Origin: Acinetobacter apis
GTDB lineage: Bacteria > Pseudomonadota > Gammaproteobacteria > Pseudomonadales > Moraxellaceae
Length of the DNA: 41,292 nucleotides
Assembly: GCF_900197575.1 (NCBI RefSeq)
Contig: NZ_FZLN01000007.1
Location: 1-41,292 of the forward strand
Direction of reading: 5' to 3'
Part shown: positions 1-8,640 of the stretch, piece by piece
How positions within the stretch are numbered: position 1 is the first letter of the stretch
Layout: each line of letters starts with the position of its first letter
Position numbers and translations under genes: made by a program
Notes under the pieces: model-generated
The model's input: the letters and a program-made list of their open reading frames with translations, nothing else
Databases searched by the model: none
Told to the model about the DNA's origin: nothing

Positions 1-217
1 TTCATTGCTTTTAATGATTTACTTAGTGACTCGTCATCAGTAAGCTAGGTCGGCTATATTACTCTCTTCTTCGAAGAAGTCAAGCAGTTGTGCTATTTAT
101 TTTTCCTTATCTCTAAACCTATTCTTAAACTATAAAGTTCGTCTCTAAAACCAACTCAATAACCCAAGCTATTGTTTATCAACAAGTTTTATTTAACAGC
201 ACCGCCGATGGATTCGC
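1..217 (-). other. Leader of a putative rRNA operon running leftwards off the window
   Basis: Read on the minus strand, the last 20 bases of this segment (positions 20 to 1) are identical to a segment near the other end of the window (41203-41222, plus strand), and similarity continues upstream through a TGATGACGA block. A shared leader behind strong promoters at both window ends, each pointing outward, fits two rRNA operons. The 16S gene itself would begin outside the window, so this is inference. No tRNA or protein gene is visible here. Confidence 0.55.
56..83 (-). promoter_or_regulatory. Second promoter candidate P2 in the left leader
   Basis: On the minus strand TTGACT (78-83), a 16-bp spacer and TAATAT (56-61) form a second sigma70-like promoter about 160 bp downstream of P1. 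The spacer holds the perfect palindrome TTCTTCGAAGAA. Tandem promoters are common before rRNA operons. No equivalent P2 is obvious in the right-hand leader. Confidence 0.4.
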
Positions 218-245
218 ATTATAGACCATTCCTAATCCAACGCAA
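218..245 (-). promoter_or_regulatory. Putative rRNA promoter P1 (leftward)
   Basis: On the minus strand the -35 TTGCGT (240-245) is followed after 16 bp by a perfect -10 TATAAT (218-223) and a GC-containing discriminator. The A/T-rich stretch just upstream (246-260) could act as an UP element. The 16-bp spacer equals that of the promoter at 41080-41107. Confidence 0.6.
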
Positions 246-402
246 CCCCTTTTTTTAACTATTTCTTCCGCTTGGTCAGTTACTGTGCGTTTTAAGCCAA
301 TTTATGTGTTTTTTGCTTAATTTCCATTCATGTATAAGTCAATTCGCTTTTAAATTTTAAAAAATTGAGTCATTTCTTATTTTATTTACATATTTTCTCT
401 TC

Positions 403-430
403 TTGACATGATTGCACCATAAGTTACTAT
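403..430 (+). promoter_or_regulatory. Promoter candidate of the PACE/TetR operon
   Basis: A consensus -35 TTGACA (403-408) is followed after 16 bp by a weak -10 TACTAT (425-430). The -10 and most of the spacer lie inside the left arm of the palindrome 411-463, so a protein bound there would block the polymerase. Confidence 0.5.
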
Positions 431-463
431 TGGTAATTTACCAATAGTAACTTATGGTGCAAT
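411..463. repeat. Perfect 53-bp palindrome, probable operator
   Basis: Two exactly complementary 26-bp arms (411-436 and 438-463) flank one central base at 437. The core reads TACTATTGGTAA on the left arm. It overlaps the -10 of the PACE promoter and the expected transcription start. TetR-family operators are palindromic, and a TetR gene lies in the same transcription unit, so autoregulation is the simplest reading. The length is unusual for a single TetR dimer site. Confidence 0.65.
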
Positions 464-562
464 AGTGATCCTTCTAAAGCAGTTAAATTATGCAATGGTT
501 TGCCCTCCTTAATCGATCAGACAGATTTTAGTATTTGTTCTTAATTGATTTCGAGGTGTTTT

Positions 563-991
563 ATGCAAGGTTTAAAAAGACGTGTTACATATATTGTATT
601 TTATGAGCTGTTGAGCTTTTCAATCATCAGTACTATTTTTTTCTTATTTTCATCTAAAGATGCAACACAATCTGGCATCTTGGCTGCTATGACTGTCGTT
701 CTCGCTATTATCTGGAATTTTATTTTTAATATGATCTTTGAATGGTGGGAAGCTAAGCAACCAGACAAAGGACGAAGCTTAAAACGTAGGATTCAGCATG
801 CTGTGGGCTTTGAAGCCGGTTTTGTTGCCATCACTTTACCCCTTTTCGCATGGTGGTTAGAAATCAGCTTACTTGATGCTTTTTTCTTAGATATTGGCTT
901 AACGCTGTTTTTTATGTTTTTTACATTCTTTTTTAGTTGGGCGTTCGACAAAATTTTTGGATTGCCTTTATCTGCGCAATATAGTGCTTAG
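563..991 (+). CDS. PACE-family (AceI-like) multidrug/biocide efflux protein
   Basis: A small inner-membrane protein of 142 aa with four predicted membrane segments. It has the duplicated transmembrane-pair architecture of PACE transporters: an N-terminal RR-YE segment, the FNxxFEWWE motif after helix 2, an HAxGFE motif opening helix 3, and a C-terminal SWAFDKIFGLP segment. The family, typified by Acinetobacter AceI, exports chlorhexidine and other cationic biocides or polyamines by proton antiport; the substrate here cannot be read from sequence. The ATG at 563 is chosen because GAGGTG precedes it; a TTG at 545 would add six residues without a ribosome site. The TetR gene starts 9 bp after the stop, so the two are probably cotranscribed from 403-430. 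Confidence 0.85.
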   Translation: MQGLKRRVTYIVFYELLSFSIISTIFFLFSSKDATQSGILAAMTVVLAIIWNFIFNMIFEWWEAKQPDKGRSLKRRIQHAVGFEAGFVAITLPLFAWWLEISLLDAFFLDIGLTLFFMFFTFFFSWAFDKIFGLPLSAQYSA

Positions 992-1000
992 GAAATTATT

Positions 1001-1609
1001 TTGGCTCACCCTATCTCACGTATGTCAAAAGAGAATCGTCGCGAACAATTACTCGATTTGGCATTCAAGATGATTCAAAGTGAGGGCACAGATGCCCTTA
1101 CTTTGACCAAATTGGCGGAAGAAGCCAAGTTAACTAAACCCATTACGTATAATCATTTTCAATCTAAACAAAATTTATTGTATGCGTTGTACCGACGTTA
1201 TGATGAACAATTGATTCAACGTATTGAAACTGCAATAAGTACTTCATTAAGTACTAATGATACTGCTCAAATTATTGCACAGAACTATTTTCAATGTGTG
1301 CAAGACTATGGCATTGAATATGAAATGATTGTTTCTGCATTGGTTGCCTATCCAGAACATCAGTCTTTACGACATGATATACGTCATTATTTTGCAACTG
1401 CACTGATGAATCTATTCCAGCCCAATGTACAGCATCATTCGGCTGATCTATTTTACAGTTGTATTGCAATATGGTCTGCAATCGAAAATATCTCATTAAG
1501 CTACATTGCAGATAATAAAAAAGATCAAGAACATGTGATTAATATCATGGTAGATATTATTCATCAACTTATTCTACCTTTTCAAAAAGAAGCAGGCCAC
1601 CTTGAATAA
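1001..1609 (+). CDS. TetR-family transcriptional regulator
   Basis: A protein of about 202 aa. Residues 10-60 form the TetR DNA-binding domain: REQLLDLAFKMI, then a helix-turn-helix with LTLTKLAEEAKLTKPITYNHF and SKQNLLYALYRRYDEQ. The rest is the helical ligand-binding and dimerisation domain, which is too variable to predict a ligand. A TTG start at 1001 is preceded by AGGA at 7 bp; an ATG at 1022 gives 195 aa but has no Shine-Dalgarno. It follows the PACE gene by 9 bp, suggesting a local regulator of the pump acting at the palindrome 411-463. Its 3' end is 32 bp from that of the convergent nucleotidase gene. Confidence 0.85.
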   Translation: MAHPISRMSKENRREQLLDLAFKMIQSEGTDALTLTKLAEEAKLTKPITYNHFQSKQNLLYALYRRYDEQLIQRIETAISTSLSTNDTAQIIAQNYFQCVQDYGIEYEMIVSALVAYPEHQSLRHDIRHYFATALMNLFQPNVQHHSADLFYSCIAIWSAIENISLSYIADNKKDQEHVINIMVDIIHQLILPFQKEAGHLE

Positions 1610-1620
1610 GATGACCTGCT
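1591..1620. terminator. Weak hairpin at the tetR/nucleotidase convergence
   Basis: AGCAGG (1591-1596) pairs with CCTGCT (1615-1620), extended by CTT/AAG with two mismatches around a GAAT loop, across the tetR stop codon. There is no U-tract directly after it, so terminator function is uncertain. Confidence 0.3.
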
Positions 1621-1641
1621 GACCCGGATTAAACAGCTTTT

Positions 1642-3513
1642 TTATTCAATATATTTTTGTGTGCTGTAATCTGATACAGGTAAACGGCGTATTTGTTTTT
1701 GTCCATTCACTGTGGGTAAGTTATCCACATAATTTAAAAAGATATCCGCATAGTCTGTTTCATAATCATGACGGCGTGTTCCTGTAACATCTTTAAAGCG
1801 TGTATACGATTCAGACCCTCTCGCTAAAAAATCAATTGTGGCAACACGATAGGTTTTTTGAAGTGAAATTGGTTGAAATTTTCCTTGCCCATTTTTAACT
1901 TCAATATTTTGAATACGCTGATTTTTTGGCAATGTTTTATCAACACGCCAGCGCATTCCTGCCGAATAAGGGTAGCTGCCTTTATTGTTTGCTGCCAAAG
2001 CATCGACCACATCTTCTAAAGTTGCTTTAATTTCAGCACCGGTCATATCCAATTGCACGAGCTTGTTTTTAAAAGGCAATAAACGATACACCATATCTAC
2101 TGTTACAGGCCCTTTTGGAATTTCTATCCGTACACCACCACCATTTTGTATAGAAAAGTCTGCTTTAAATTGCTTTTTACCTTGCAAATACATAGCTTCA
2201 GCCATGAGCTGTTGCACATCACCACTTGAAGTTGAACACATTCCAGTCGGTTGATGGGTTGGTTTGCTTTGTGTACATAAGTCTTCTGGAGCATAGCCAA
2301 TGACATGTGAAGTAAAGGACTGCTTTTTCAAAGTGTAAGGTTGTAGTGCAATTTGCATGTCTAGATCAGGTTCAACGATGTCAAACGGCAGTTTTTGCTG
2401 TGCAATCTGCTGTTTAATCTTTCCAAGCTCGGCTTGATTGATGACATGTGTAGGATCTTTTATACGTTTAAAATCATCCCCAATTAAAATATGCGGCGTG
2501 CCTGAACATTGTATAACGCGGCCTTGTGGGTCAAATTTGACGTTCAGCTCACCAAGTACGTAGTTATATTGCCATGCTTGAACAATACAGACAGGATCGC
2601 CATTTTTATTTTTGAGCTGTTTTGGATACTCATCTTCAGGCTTTAAACCTACTGTTTCAAGCTGTTTTGGTCCAAGAAATGTGTGTGAATCTCCCCCTAC
2701 AATCACATCCACGTCTGTGAGCTGTTGTGCAATTTTTTTATCAAAATCATATCCTAAGTGGGCCTGCAAGATGATTTTATTTACCCCTTGAGATTTTAAA
2801 TTATCAATTTCTTGCTGAGCTATTTTTACTTCATCTGCAAACATAGTATCTGCATTTGGTTGTGAAGCATTTTTAGTTTTTCCAGCAATGGTTAAACCAA
2901 CCACCCCAATTTTTTGACCTTGTTTTTCAAATATTGCTGTTTTTTGCACATCTTTGGTTTGATATAACGGCGAAGATGGCCCAAACGTGACATTTGCAGA
3001 TAACACTTGCGTGGCTTGTTTACATTTGCCTTGTTGTTTAAGTGCATCTAAAAAGTATTTTAATCCTGCATCTTTTGCATCAAATTCATGGTTACCCAAA
3101 ACAAAGGTATCAAAACAAATTTGGTTCATGGCTGCTGCATCTGCAACACCATCGGTCAAGGTATAATAGAAGTCACCTGTAATGGCATCTCCTGCATGCA
3201 TTTTTAGTATATTTTTCTGCGGACGATCCAATTGTTTGATCATGGTTGCAACACGTGCCACTCCCCCTCGATCAACCATAAACTCTTCAGGTCCTTGACC
3301 AACATCAAATTTTAGTTTGACAGTTTCTTCATCTAAGTGTGAGTGATGGTCATTAATATGTAAAATGGTCAGTTCAAATGGTGGCGGTGTTACCACTGAA
3401 GTAGGCTCAACATGAGGTTGCTTTGCGCTATGGCAACCGAGCATCATGCCTGCCACACTGACACAAAGCACAGATAATTTTAAGCTTGTCATTTTAAAAC
3501 AATGCATCTTCAC
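1642..3513 (-). CDS. Lipoprotein bifunctional metallophosphatase/5'-nucleotidase (UshA/NadN-like), copy 1
   Basis: A 623-aa exported hydrolase. The N-terminus has a signal and a lipobox ending MMLGC (Cys27), so it is probably a membrane-anchored periplasmic lipoprotein. The calcineurin-like metallophosphatase domain shows the dimetal motifs in order: HINDHHSH (Asp55, His57), HAGD (Asp109), GNHEFD (141-145), QAHLGYD (about 250) and GGDSHTF (about 275). The C-terminal half is the 5'-nucleotidase substrate-binding domain (NGGGVRIEIPKG, FKNKLVQLDMTGAEI). The family dephosphorylates extracytoplasmic nucleotides, UDP-sugars or NAD derivatives for salvage. The ATG at 3513 is used; an internal ATG at 3492 would still leave a usable signal peptide. 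It lies 136 bp downstream of a full-length paralog on the same strand. Confidence 0.85.
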   Translation of the reverse strand: MKMHCFKMTSLKLSVLCVSVAGMMLGCHSAKQPHVEPTSVVTPPPFELTILHINDHHSHLDEETVKLKFDVGQGPEEFMVDRGGVARVATMIKQLDRPQKNILKMHAGDAITGDFYYTLTDGVADAAAMNQICFDTFVLGNHEFDAKDAGLKYFLDALKQQGKCKQATQVLSANVTFGPSSPLYQTKDVQKTAIFEKQGQKIGVVGLTIAGKTKNASQPNADTMFADEVKIAQQEIDNLKSQGVNKIILQAHLGYDFDKKIAQQLTDVDVIVGGDSHTFLGPKQLETVGLKPEDEYPKQLKNKNGDPVCIVQAWQYNYVLGELNVKFDPQGRVIQCSGTPHILIGDDFKRIKDPTHVINQAELGKIKQQIAQQKLPFDIVEPDLDMQIALQPYTLKKQSFTSHVIGYAPEDLCTQSKPTHQPTGMCSTSSGDVQQLMAEAMYLQGKKQFKADFSIQNGGGVRIEIPKGPVTVDMVYRLLPFKNKLVQLDMTGAEIKATLEDVVDALAANNKGSYPYSAGMRWRVDKTLPKNQRIQNIEVKNGQGKFQPISLQKTYRVATIDFLARGSESYTRFKDVTGTRRHDYETDYADIFLNYVDNLPTVNGQKQIRRLPVSDYSTQKYIE

Positions 3514-3649
3514 TTAACCCATGAAAAAACTGCATTATCTTGGCATCGCGTTTAATCTGTATGACATTAATCACTTATTCTAGTAAAAATATCTCTTTGT
3601 TTTAATGATCATGCTGAGTCAGTGTGTTGGCATTTAATTTTTAATCCCC

Positions 3650-5542
3650 TTAAGGTGCATCAATTAAAGATTGTGTGCTGTATGCAGAAATTGGCAATCT
3701 TTGAATTACTTTTTCCCCTTTAACAGTCGGTAATGCATTTAAATAATCTAAAAAGACTTGGGTATAATCTACATTGAATTCACGATATCGAGATCCTGTC
3801 ACTGTTTTTAAAGTGCTGTAATACCAATAGCCGTGCGCTAAAAAATCACTCGTTGCAACTTGATAGGTTTTATTCAAGCGAATTGGTTGATATTTACCTG
3901 ATGATGCACGAACTTCAAGCTGCTGTACACGTTGTCCTTTCGGCTGCGTAAGATCAACCACCCAGCGCATTGCACCTGCATAAGGATAACCACCTGCACT
4001 GGCTGCTGAGCCATCAATCGCATCTTCTAACGTGGCTTTAATTTCTGCGCCCGTCATACTGAGTTGTACAAGCTTATTTTTAAATGGCATTAATTGATAA
4101 ACCGTATCTTGAGTGATCGGTCCTTGTGGTATTGCCATACGCACCCCACCTGCATTTTGTAACGACAAATCTGCTTTGAAGTAATGTTGTGCTTGCTGGT
4201 AGATGGCTTCTGCAACATATTGCTGAATATCTCCACCATAAGTAACACAACTTTCTTTTGGTGTTTTGCTTGGTTTATTTTGCGTACAAAATGGTGTTTT
4301 TGCAGTTGCAACGACTGTATTTTCGAGGATTTCTTTTCTATTTTTAAACGGCTGAATCGCCTTTTGAGTATTAAAGTCAGGGGTTACAAAACGAAGTGGT
4401 AAATCATTTTTTTGAATAATATGTTCAATTTTTTCAAGCTCTTCTACAGATATTTCTTTACCCGTATTGGCATGCTTAATATGTTCATCAAGTAAAAGAT
4501 GTGGTGTACCTTGGCAATTGATAATACGGCCTTCGGGATCAAACTGTACATTCAACTCACCCAATACATAGGTATATTGCCATGCTTGTACAATACATAC
4601 TGGATCACCATTTTTATTGGTGGTACGGGTTGGATATTCACCTTGTGGCTTTAGCCCAACAGTATTTAAAGATTGAGGACCTAAAAAGGTATGTGAATCT
4701 GCCCCAACAATTACATCGACATCAGTAAGTTGCTGAGCAATTTTTTGATCGAAATCATAACCAATATGCGATTGTAAAATAATTTTGTTCACACCTTGTG
4801 CTTTCAAAGCATCAATTTCTTGTTGTGCAGCTGTCAGCTCATCAGTTAACAGCGTATCAGCATTGGTTTGGGCTGCATTTTTTGTTTTTTTGGCAATGGT
4901 AATTCCTACAATGCCAATTTTTTCACCTTGTTTTTCAATGATGGTGGATTTTTTAACTTGCTGATTTTGATATAGCGGTGAGGTTGGACCAAAGACCACA
5001 TTTGCAGCTAAAATTTGAGTCGGTTTTTGGCACCTGCCCAATTGCTGTTGGGTCAATTGATCTATAAAGAATTTTAAGCCTTGATCTTTTGCATCAAATT
5101 CGTGATTACCAAAGACAAAAGTATCAAAACAGATCTGATTCATAGCAACAGCATCTGAAACACCATCGGTTAAGGTATAATATGAATCGCCTGTGGTTGC
5201 ATCACCACCATGCATCTTAATGGTCTGCTCAGGTTGATCAAGCACTTGCATTAAGGCGGTTACGCGAGCAAAACCTCCTCGCTTCACCCAAAATGCTTCA
5301 TTGCCTTGACCTAAATCAAACTTCAATTGAACTTGATCTTCATCTAAGTGTGAATGGTGATCATTAATATGCAAAATTTTTAATTGATAAGGCGTTTGCA
5401 CTGCTGTCGGTGCAGTCACCACGTGTGTCGTTGTAGAGTCTTTTTCTGTGTGTTTATCTTGAGTACTTTGGCAACCTGACATTAATGTGGCTACGCTTAA
5501 ACATAATATTGCTCGTTTTTGCTTGAAAATCCACGCTTTCAT
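3650..5542 (-). CDS. Lipoprotein bifunctional metallophosphatase/5'-nucleotidase (UshA/NadN-like), copy 2
   Basis: A 630-aa protein, clearly paralogous to the downstream gene along its whole length. The lipoprotein signal ends LMSGC about 23 residues from the ATG at 5542; an upstream TTG at 5554 is possible, but neither start has a strong Shine-Dalgarno. The phosphatase motifs are intact: HINDHHSH, HGGDATTGD, GNHEFD, QSHIGYD, GADSHTF. The C-terminal nucleotidase domain carries NAGGVRMAIPQG and FKNKLVQLSMTGAEI. Copy 1 has GGDSHTF where this has GADSHTF, and the central linker (about residues 360-430) differs most. Probable role: periplasmic nucleotide or NAD breakdown, perhaps with another substrate preference than copy 1. 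Confidence 0.85.
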   Translation of the reverse strand: MKAWIFKQKRAILCLSVATLMSGCQSTQDKHTEKDSTTTHVVTAPTAVQTPYQLKILHINDHHSHLDEDQVQLKFDLGQGNEAFWVKRGGFARVTALMQVLDQPEQTIKMHGGDATTGDSYYTLTDGVSDAVAMNQICFDTFVFGNHEFDAKDQGLKFFIDQLTQQQLGRCQKPTQILAANVVFGPTSPLYQNQQVKKSTIIEKQGEKIGIVGITIAKKTKNAAQTNADTLLTDELTAAQQEIDALKAQGVNKIILQSHIGYDFDQKIAQQLTDVDVIVGADSHTFLGPQSLNTVGLKPQGEYPTRTTNKNGDPVCIVQAWQYTYVLGELNVQFDPEGRIINCQGTPHLLLDEHIKHANTGKEISVEELEKIEHIIQKNDLPLRFVTPDFNTQKAIQPFKNRKEILENTVVATAKTPFCTQNKPSKTPKESCVTYGGDIQQYVAEAIYQQAQHYFKADLSLQNAGGVRMAIPQGPITQDTVYQLMPFKNKLVQLSMTGAEIKATLEDAIDGSAASAGGYPYAGAMRWVVDLTQPKGQRVQQLEVRASSGKYQPIRLNKTYQVATSDFLAHGYWYYSTLKTVTGSRYREFNVDYTQVFLDYLNALPTVKGEKVIQRLPISAYSTQSLIDAP

Positions 5543-5623
5543 TTTATAAACCAATCTAATAAAACACGATAAAATGTTATTCTTAACAAATTAAGTTTAA
5601 AAAGTATGACAAATGCAGCAATA

Positions 5624-5654
5624 AAAAAAGAAGCCAAGATGGCTTCTTTTTTTT
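5624..5654 (-). terminator. Bidirectional rho-independent terminator after tyrS
   Basis: GAAGCC (5630-5635), loop AAGAT, GGCTTC (5641-5646), with A-runs on one side and T-runs on the other, so it works in both directions. It sits just past the tyrS stop on the minus strand and insulates tyrS from the nucleotidase genes. Confidence 0.85.
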
Positions 5655-5667
5655 ATTAGGTTAAATA

Positions 5668-6879
5668 TCAGTCTTGAAAAACAACTTTAGCAATGGCTTT
5701 TTTGCCTGCTTGAATAATTAATGTTGTGTTTTCACGAACTGCATAGCTTGCATCAACCACTTGACCATCAACTTTAACTGCACCACGCGCAACTGCATCT
5801 TTTGCTTGCGCTGCATTTTTGGTGAGCCCAGCTAAACGGACAATAGATGCAATAAATAATTCACCTTGTTCGCCACGAGAAACTTCAACTTCAGGAAGGT
5901 CTTCAGGAATTTCACCATCTACAATACGGTTACCAACCCCTTTATGTGCATGTTCAGCAGCGTCTGAATCATGAAAACGCTCAACCAATTCTAAAGCTAA
6001 AATTCGTTTAACTTCTTGTGGGTTACGACCGTTTTTAATGTCTTCAAGGAGATTTTGAATGGCATCAATAGGCTGAAAGCTTAATAGCTCAAAGTAACGC
6101 TCAATAAGTGTATCTGGAATAGACAGTACTTTTTGATAAATTGCACCAGGTGTATCAAACACACCAATATAATTGCCCAATGACTTCGACATTTTTTGTA
6201 CGCCATCCAAGCCTTCAAGAATTGGAATGGTGATACAAACTTGTGATTGTTGACCATAACGACCTTGTAAAGTACGGCCCATCAACAAATTAAATGTTTG
6301 ATCTGTGCCTCCCAATTCGACATCCGCTTTTAATGCGACAGAGTCATAACCTTGAATTAATGGATATAAAAACTCATGAATTGCAATAGGTTGTTGGCTT
6401 TGATAACGCTTAGTAAAGTCATCACGCTCTAGCATACGCGATACTGTTTGTTGGCTCGCAAGCTGAATTAAATCCGCAGCTGTTTTTTCAGCAAACCATT
6501 CTGAGTTAAATACCACTTTGGTTTTACTTGAATCTAATATTTTAAAAACTTGTTCTTGATAAGTTTTTGCATTTTCAAGTACTTGTTCACGTGATAATGG
6601 CGGACGTGTTGCACTTTTGCCTGATGGATCACCAATCATTGCCGTGTAGTCGCCAATTAAAAATAACACCTCATGACCTAAGTCTTGAAAAACTTTTAAT
6701 TTGTTAATTAAAACAGTATGCCCTAAATGCAAATCTGGTGCTGTTGGGTCAAAGCCAGCTTTGACACGTAACGGGCGATTTTCTTTGAGCTTTTTCAGTA
6801 AATCTTCTTCAGAAATAATCTCATGCGTGCCTCTTTTAATAAGAGCCAACTGTTCTTCAGCAGATAAAAAATTTGACAT
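5668..6879 (-). CDS. tyrS: Tyrosyl-tRNA synthetase (TyrZ-like class)
   Basis: This cytoplasmic class I aminoacyl-tRNA synthetase charges tRNA-Tyr with tyrosine. It has 403 aa. The HIGH motif appears as HLGH (51-54) within [14 protein letters not shown], the KMSKS motif is intact and followed by LGN, and an S4-like RNA-binding domain with [13 protein letters not shown] closes the C-terminus. The [13 protein letters not shown] and [15 protein letters not shown] signatures resemble the TyrZ-type subgroup rather than Escherichia coli TyrS. The ATG at 6879 (MSNFL) is preferred to the ATG at 6897 by family similarity and a GGA upstream. It is divergent from anmK with 79 bp between starts. Confidence 0.95.
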   Translation of the reverse strand: MSNFLSAEEQLALIKRGTHEIISEEDLLKKLKENRPLRVKAGFDPTAPDLHLGHTVLINKLKVFQDLGHEVLFLIGDYTAMIGDPSGKSATRPPLSREQVLENAKTYQEQVFKILDSSKTKVVFNSEWFAEKTAADLIQLASQQTVSRMLERDDFTKRYQSQQPIAIHEFLYPLIQGYDSVALKADVELGGTDQTFNLLMGRTLQGRYGQQSQVCITIPILEGLDGVQKMSKSLGNYIGVFDTPGAIYQKVLSIPDTLIERYFELLSFQPIDAIQNLLEDIKNGRNPQEVKRILALELVERFHDSDAAEHAHKGVGNRIVDGEIPEDLPEVEVSRGEQGELFIASIVRLAGLTKNAAQAKDAVARGAVKVDGQVVDASYAVRENTTLIIQAGKKAIAKVVFQD

Positions 6880-6958
6880 CACAAAATCCAAACACATTAG
6901 TTATCCAATTTGTGAGATATACTAACACTTTTTCAATACATTGCAGGATTTGTTAATC

Positions 6959-8083
6959 ATGACATCAATCTATATTGGAGTGATGACAGGAACAAGTATG
7001 GATGGTATCGACATTGTCGCTGCGTCTTTTGAACCTTTAAAGTTACATGCGACACTGACAATCCCTTTTGATACCGACTTAAAAGATGAGCTCATGTCAT
7101 TGACCCTTCCAGGTGACAATGAAATTGATAGAATGGGCAAAGCTGATGTGACTTTAGCAAAAAAAATTGCAAAAGGAATTAATCAGCTAATCAAGAAAAA
7201 TAATTTAGACCGTAAAACAATTAAAGCAATTGGTTCACATGGTCAGACTATTCGTCATCGTCCACAAGATGGTTTTACGTTACAGTTGGGTGATCCAAAT
7301 TTAATTACTGAAATCACTAAAATTCCTGTGGTTTCAGATTTTAGACGTCGCGATTTGGCTGCAGGTGGCCAAGGTGCGCCGTTAGTTCCTGCATTTCATC
7401 AAGCAATTTTTCAACACGAAACGCGTGACCGCGTCATTTTAAATCTTGGTGGGATTGCAAACATTAGTATTTTACCTGCCAACCAAAGTCAAATTTCAGG
7501 CTTTGATACAGGACCTGGTAATATCCTGATGGATGGTTGGTGTCGCCGTTATACGGGTCAACCTTATGATGAAAATGGTAATTGGGCTGCCAATGGCACA
7601 CCAATTCGTGCTTTGCTTGACCGTTTATATTCACATGATTTCTTTGGGAAAAAACCGCCTAAAAGTACAGGTCGTGAAGAGTTCAACCTAGATTGGCTTG
7701 ATGAGCAAATTATAGATTGGCGAAATGATGCTGAATACGAAGAAATTGACGATTTACCCGAGAATATCCAAGCCACTTTAGCCAAATTAACAGTACGTGC
7801 CATTCAAAAGGCAATTTATCGGTCTGGAATCCAAGATGGCGAAGTCTATGTCTGTGGTGGTGGTGCATATAATTCATTCATTTTAGAACAATTGCGTTGG
7901 CGTTTAAGAAAACATGAATGGACAGTACAAACGACTGATGTCATTGGTATTTCACCAACATGGGTAGAAAGCACAGCATTTGCATGGCTGGCTATGCGTT
8001 TTGTGACACAGCAAACAGGGAATTTGCCTGCTGTTACTGGGGCTGATGCAACACGTATATTAGGCACCATCACTGCAGTTTAA
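6959..8083 (+). CDS. anmK: Anhydro-N-acetylmuramic acid kinase
   Basis: AnmK phosphorylates and opens 1,6-anhydro-MurNAc to MurNAc-6-phosphate during recycling of cell-wall turnover products. The 374-aa protein starts with the phosphate-binding GVMTGTSMDG (7-16), followed by GSHGQTIRH, the DFRRRDLAAGGQGAPLVP catalytic segment, NLGGIANIS, FDTGPGN and VCGGGAYN, all typical of the family and at full length. The ATG at 6959 is preceded by CAGGA; a TTG at 6941 would add six residues. It is functionally linked to mpl elsewhere in the window, as both recycle murein fragments. Confidence 0.95.
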   Translation: MTSIYIGVMTGTSMDGIDIVAASFEPLKLHATLTIPFDTDLKDELMSLTLPGDNEIDRMGKADVTLAKKIAKGINQLIKKNNLDRKTIKAIGSHGQTIRHRPQDGFTLQLGDPNLITEITKIPVVSDFRRRDLAAGGQGAPLVPAFHQAIFQHETRDRVILNLGGIANISILPANQSQISGFDTGPGNILMDGWCRRYTGQPYDENGNWAANGTPIRALLDRLYSHDFFGKKPPKSTGREEFNLDWLDEQIIDWRNDAEYEEIDDLPENIQATLAKLTVRAIQKAIYRSGIQDGEVYVCGGGAYNSFILEQLRWRLRKHEWTVQTTDVIGISPTWVESTAFAWLAMRFVTQQTGNLPAVTGADATRILGTITAV

Positions 8084-8094
8084 TTGACAAAAAT

Positions 8095-8118
8095 AAAGCG
8101 GCTCATATCGGCCGCTTT
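8095..8118. terminator. Terminator between convergent anmK and erpA
   Basis: AAAGCGGC (8095-8102) and GCCGCTTT (8111-8118) form a strong stem with an 8-nt loop. The T-rich tail lies on the minus-strand side, so it primarily ends erpA transcription. Confidence 0.75.
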
Positions 8119-8136
8119 GGATCAGTCTGTATACAA

Positions 8137-8472
8137 TTACACTGAAAATGAAGAGCCACAACCGCAAGTTGTGGTTGCATTTGGGTTTTTTACCACAAAA
8201 CGCGAACCTTCTAGTCCTTCAATATAATCAACCACTGAGCCTAATAAATACTGATAACTGAGTGAGTCAACAAGCATTTTAACATCGCCATTTTCAAATG
8301 CTGCGTCATCATCATTTGCACTTTCAGCAAAATTAAAACCATATGAAAAACCAGAACAGCCACCGCCTGTGACATAAACACGCAACATTAATTCTTGGCT
8401 ACCTTCGCTATCACGAAGTTGGCGCACTTTTTTTGCTGCATTGTCTGTTAATACTAAAGCTTGAGCAGTCAT
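8137..8472 (-). CDS. erpA: Iron-sulfur cluster insertion protein ErpA
   Basis: An A-type carrier of 111 aa that delivers Fe-S clusters to apoproteins. The three conserved cysteines are present: Cys39 in [11 protein letters not shown] and Cys103/Cys105 in the C-terminal TTCGCGSSF. Two in-frame ATGs compete: the one at 8481 directly abuts the GAGGA, whereas the one at 8472 has it at a proper distance, so 8472 is chosen. It is monocistronic, divergent from yheS. Confidence 0.95.
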   Translation of the reverse strand: MTAQALVLTDNAAKKVRQLRDSEGSQELMLRVYVTGGGCSGFSYGFNFAESANDDDAAFENGDVKMLVDSLSYQYLLGSVVDYIEGLEGSRFVVKNPNATTTCGCGSSFSV

Positions 8473-8640
8473 AATGGGCATTCCTCAAATCAACCGATCG
8501 TTTGGCAAGACCAAACAGACCGCTATCATAGCATATTTTATTTATAAACAAGATATCTTCGCTTTGTGCTTTTATTTTGTTTTCATGGCCTATAAGCATT
8601 AGAATACCCCCATCTTATTATTATTGATACTGAACATCTT

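Larger units (their letters stand above)
246..562. other. Intergenic region between the rRNA leader and the PACE gene
   Basis: AT-rich, with no credible coding frame. It contains the presumed UP element of the left promoter and, at 403-463, the promoter and palindrome of the PACE/TetR genes, which are listed separately. Confidence 0.6.

Noticed and set aside
1721..1729. Perfect TTATCCACA inside nucleotidase copy 1
   Set aside because: A single box in coding sequence with no neighbours within 1 kb; expected by chance and by codon use.
6588..6593. CACGTG inside tyrS as another parS
   Set aside because: Flanks (CTTGTT and ATAATG) do not match the parS arms; only the core hexamer agrees.
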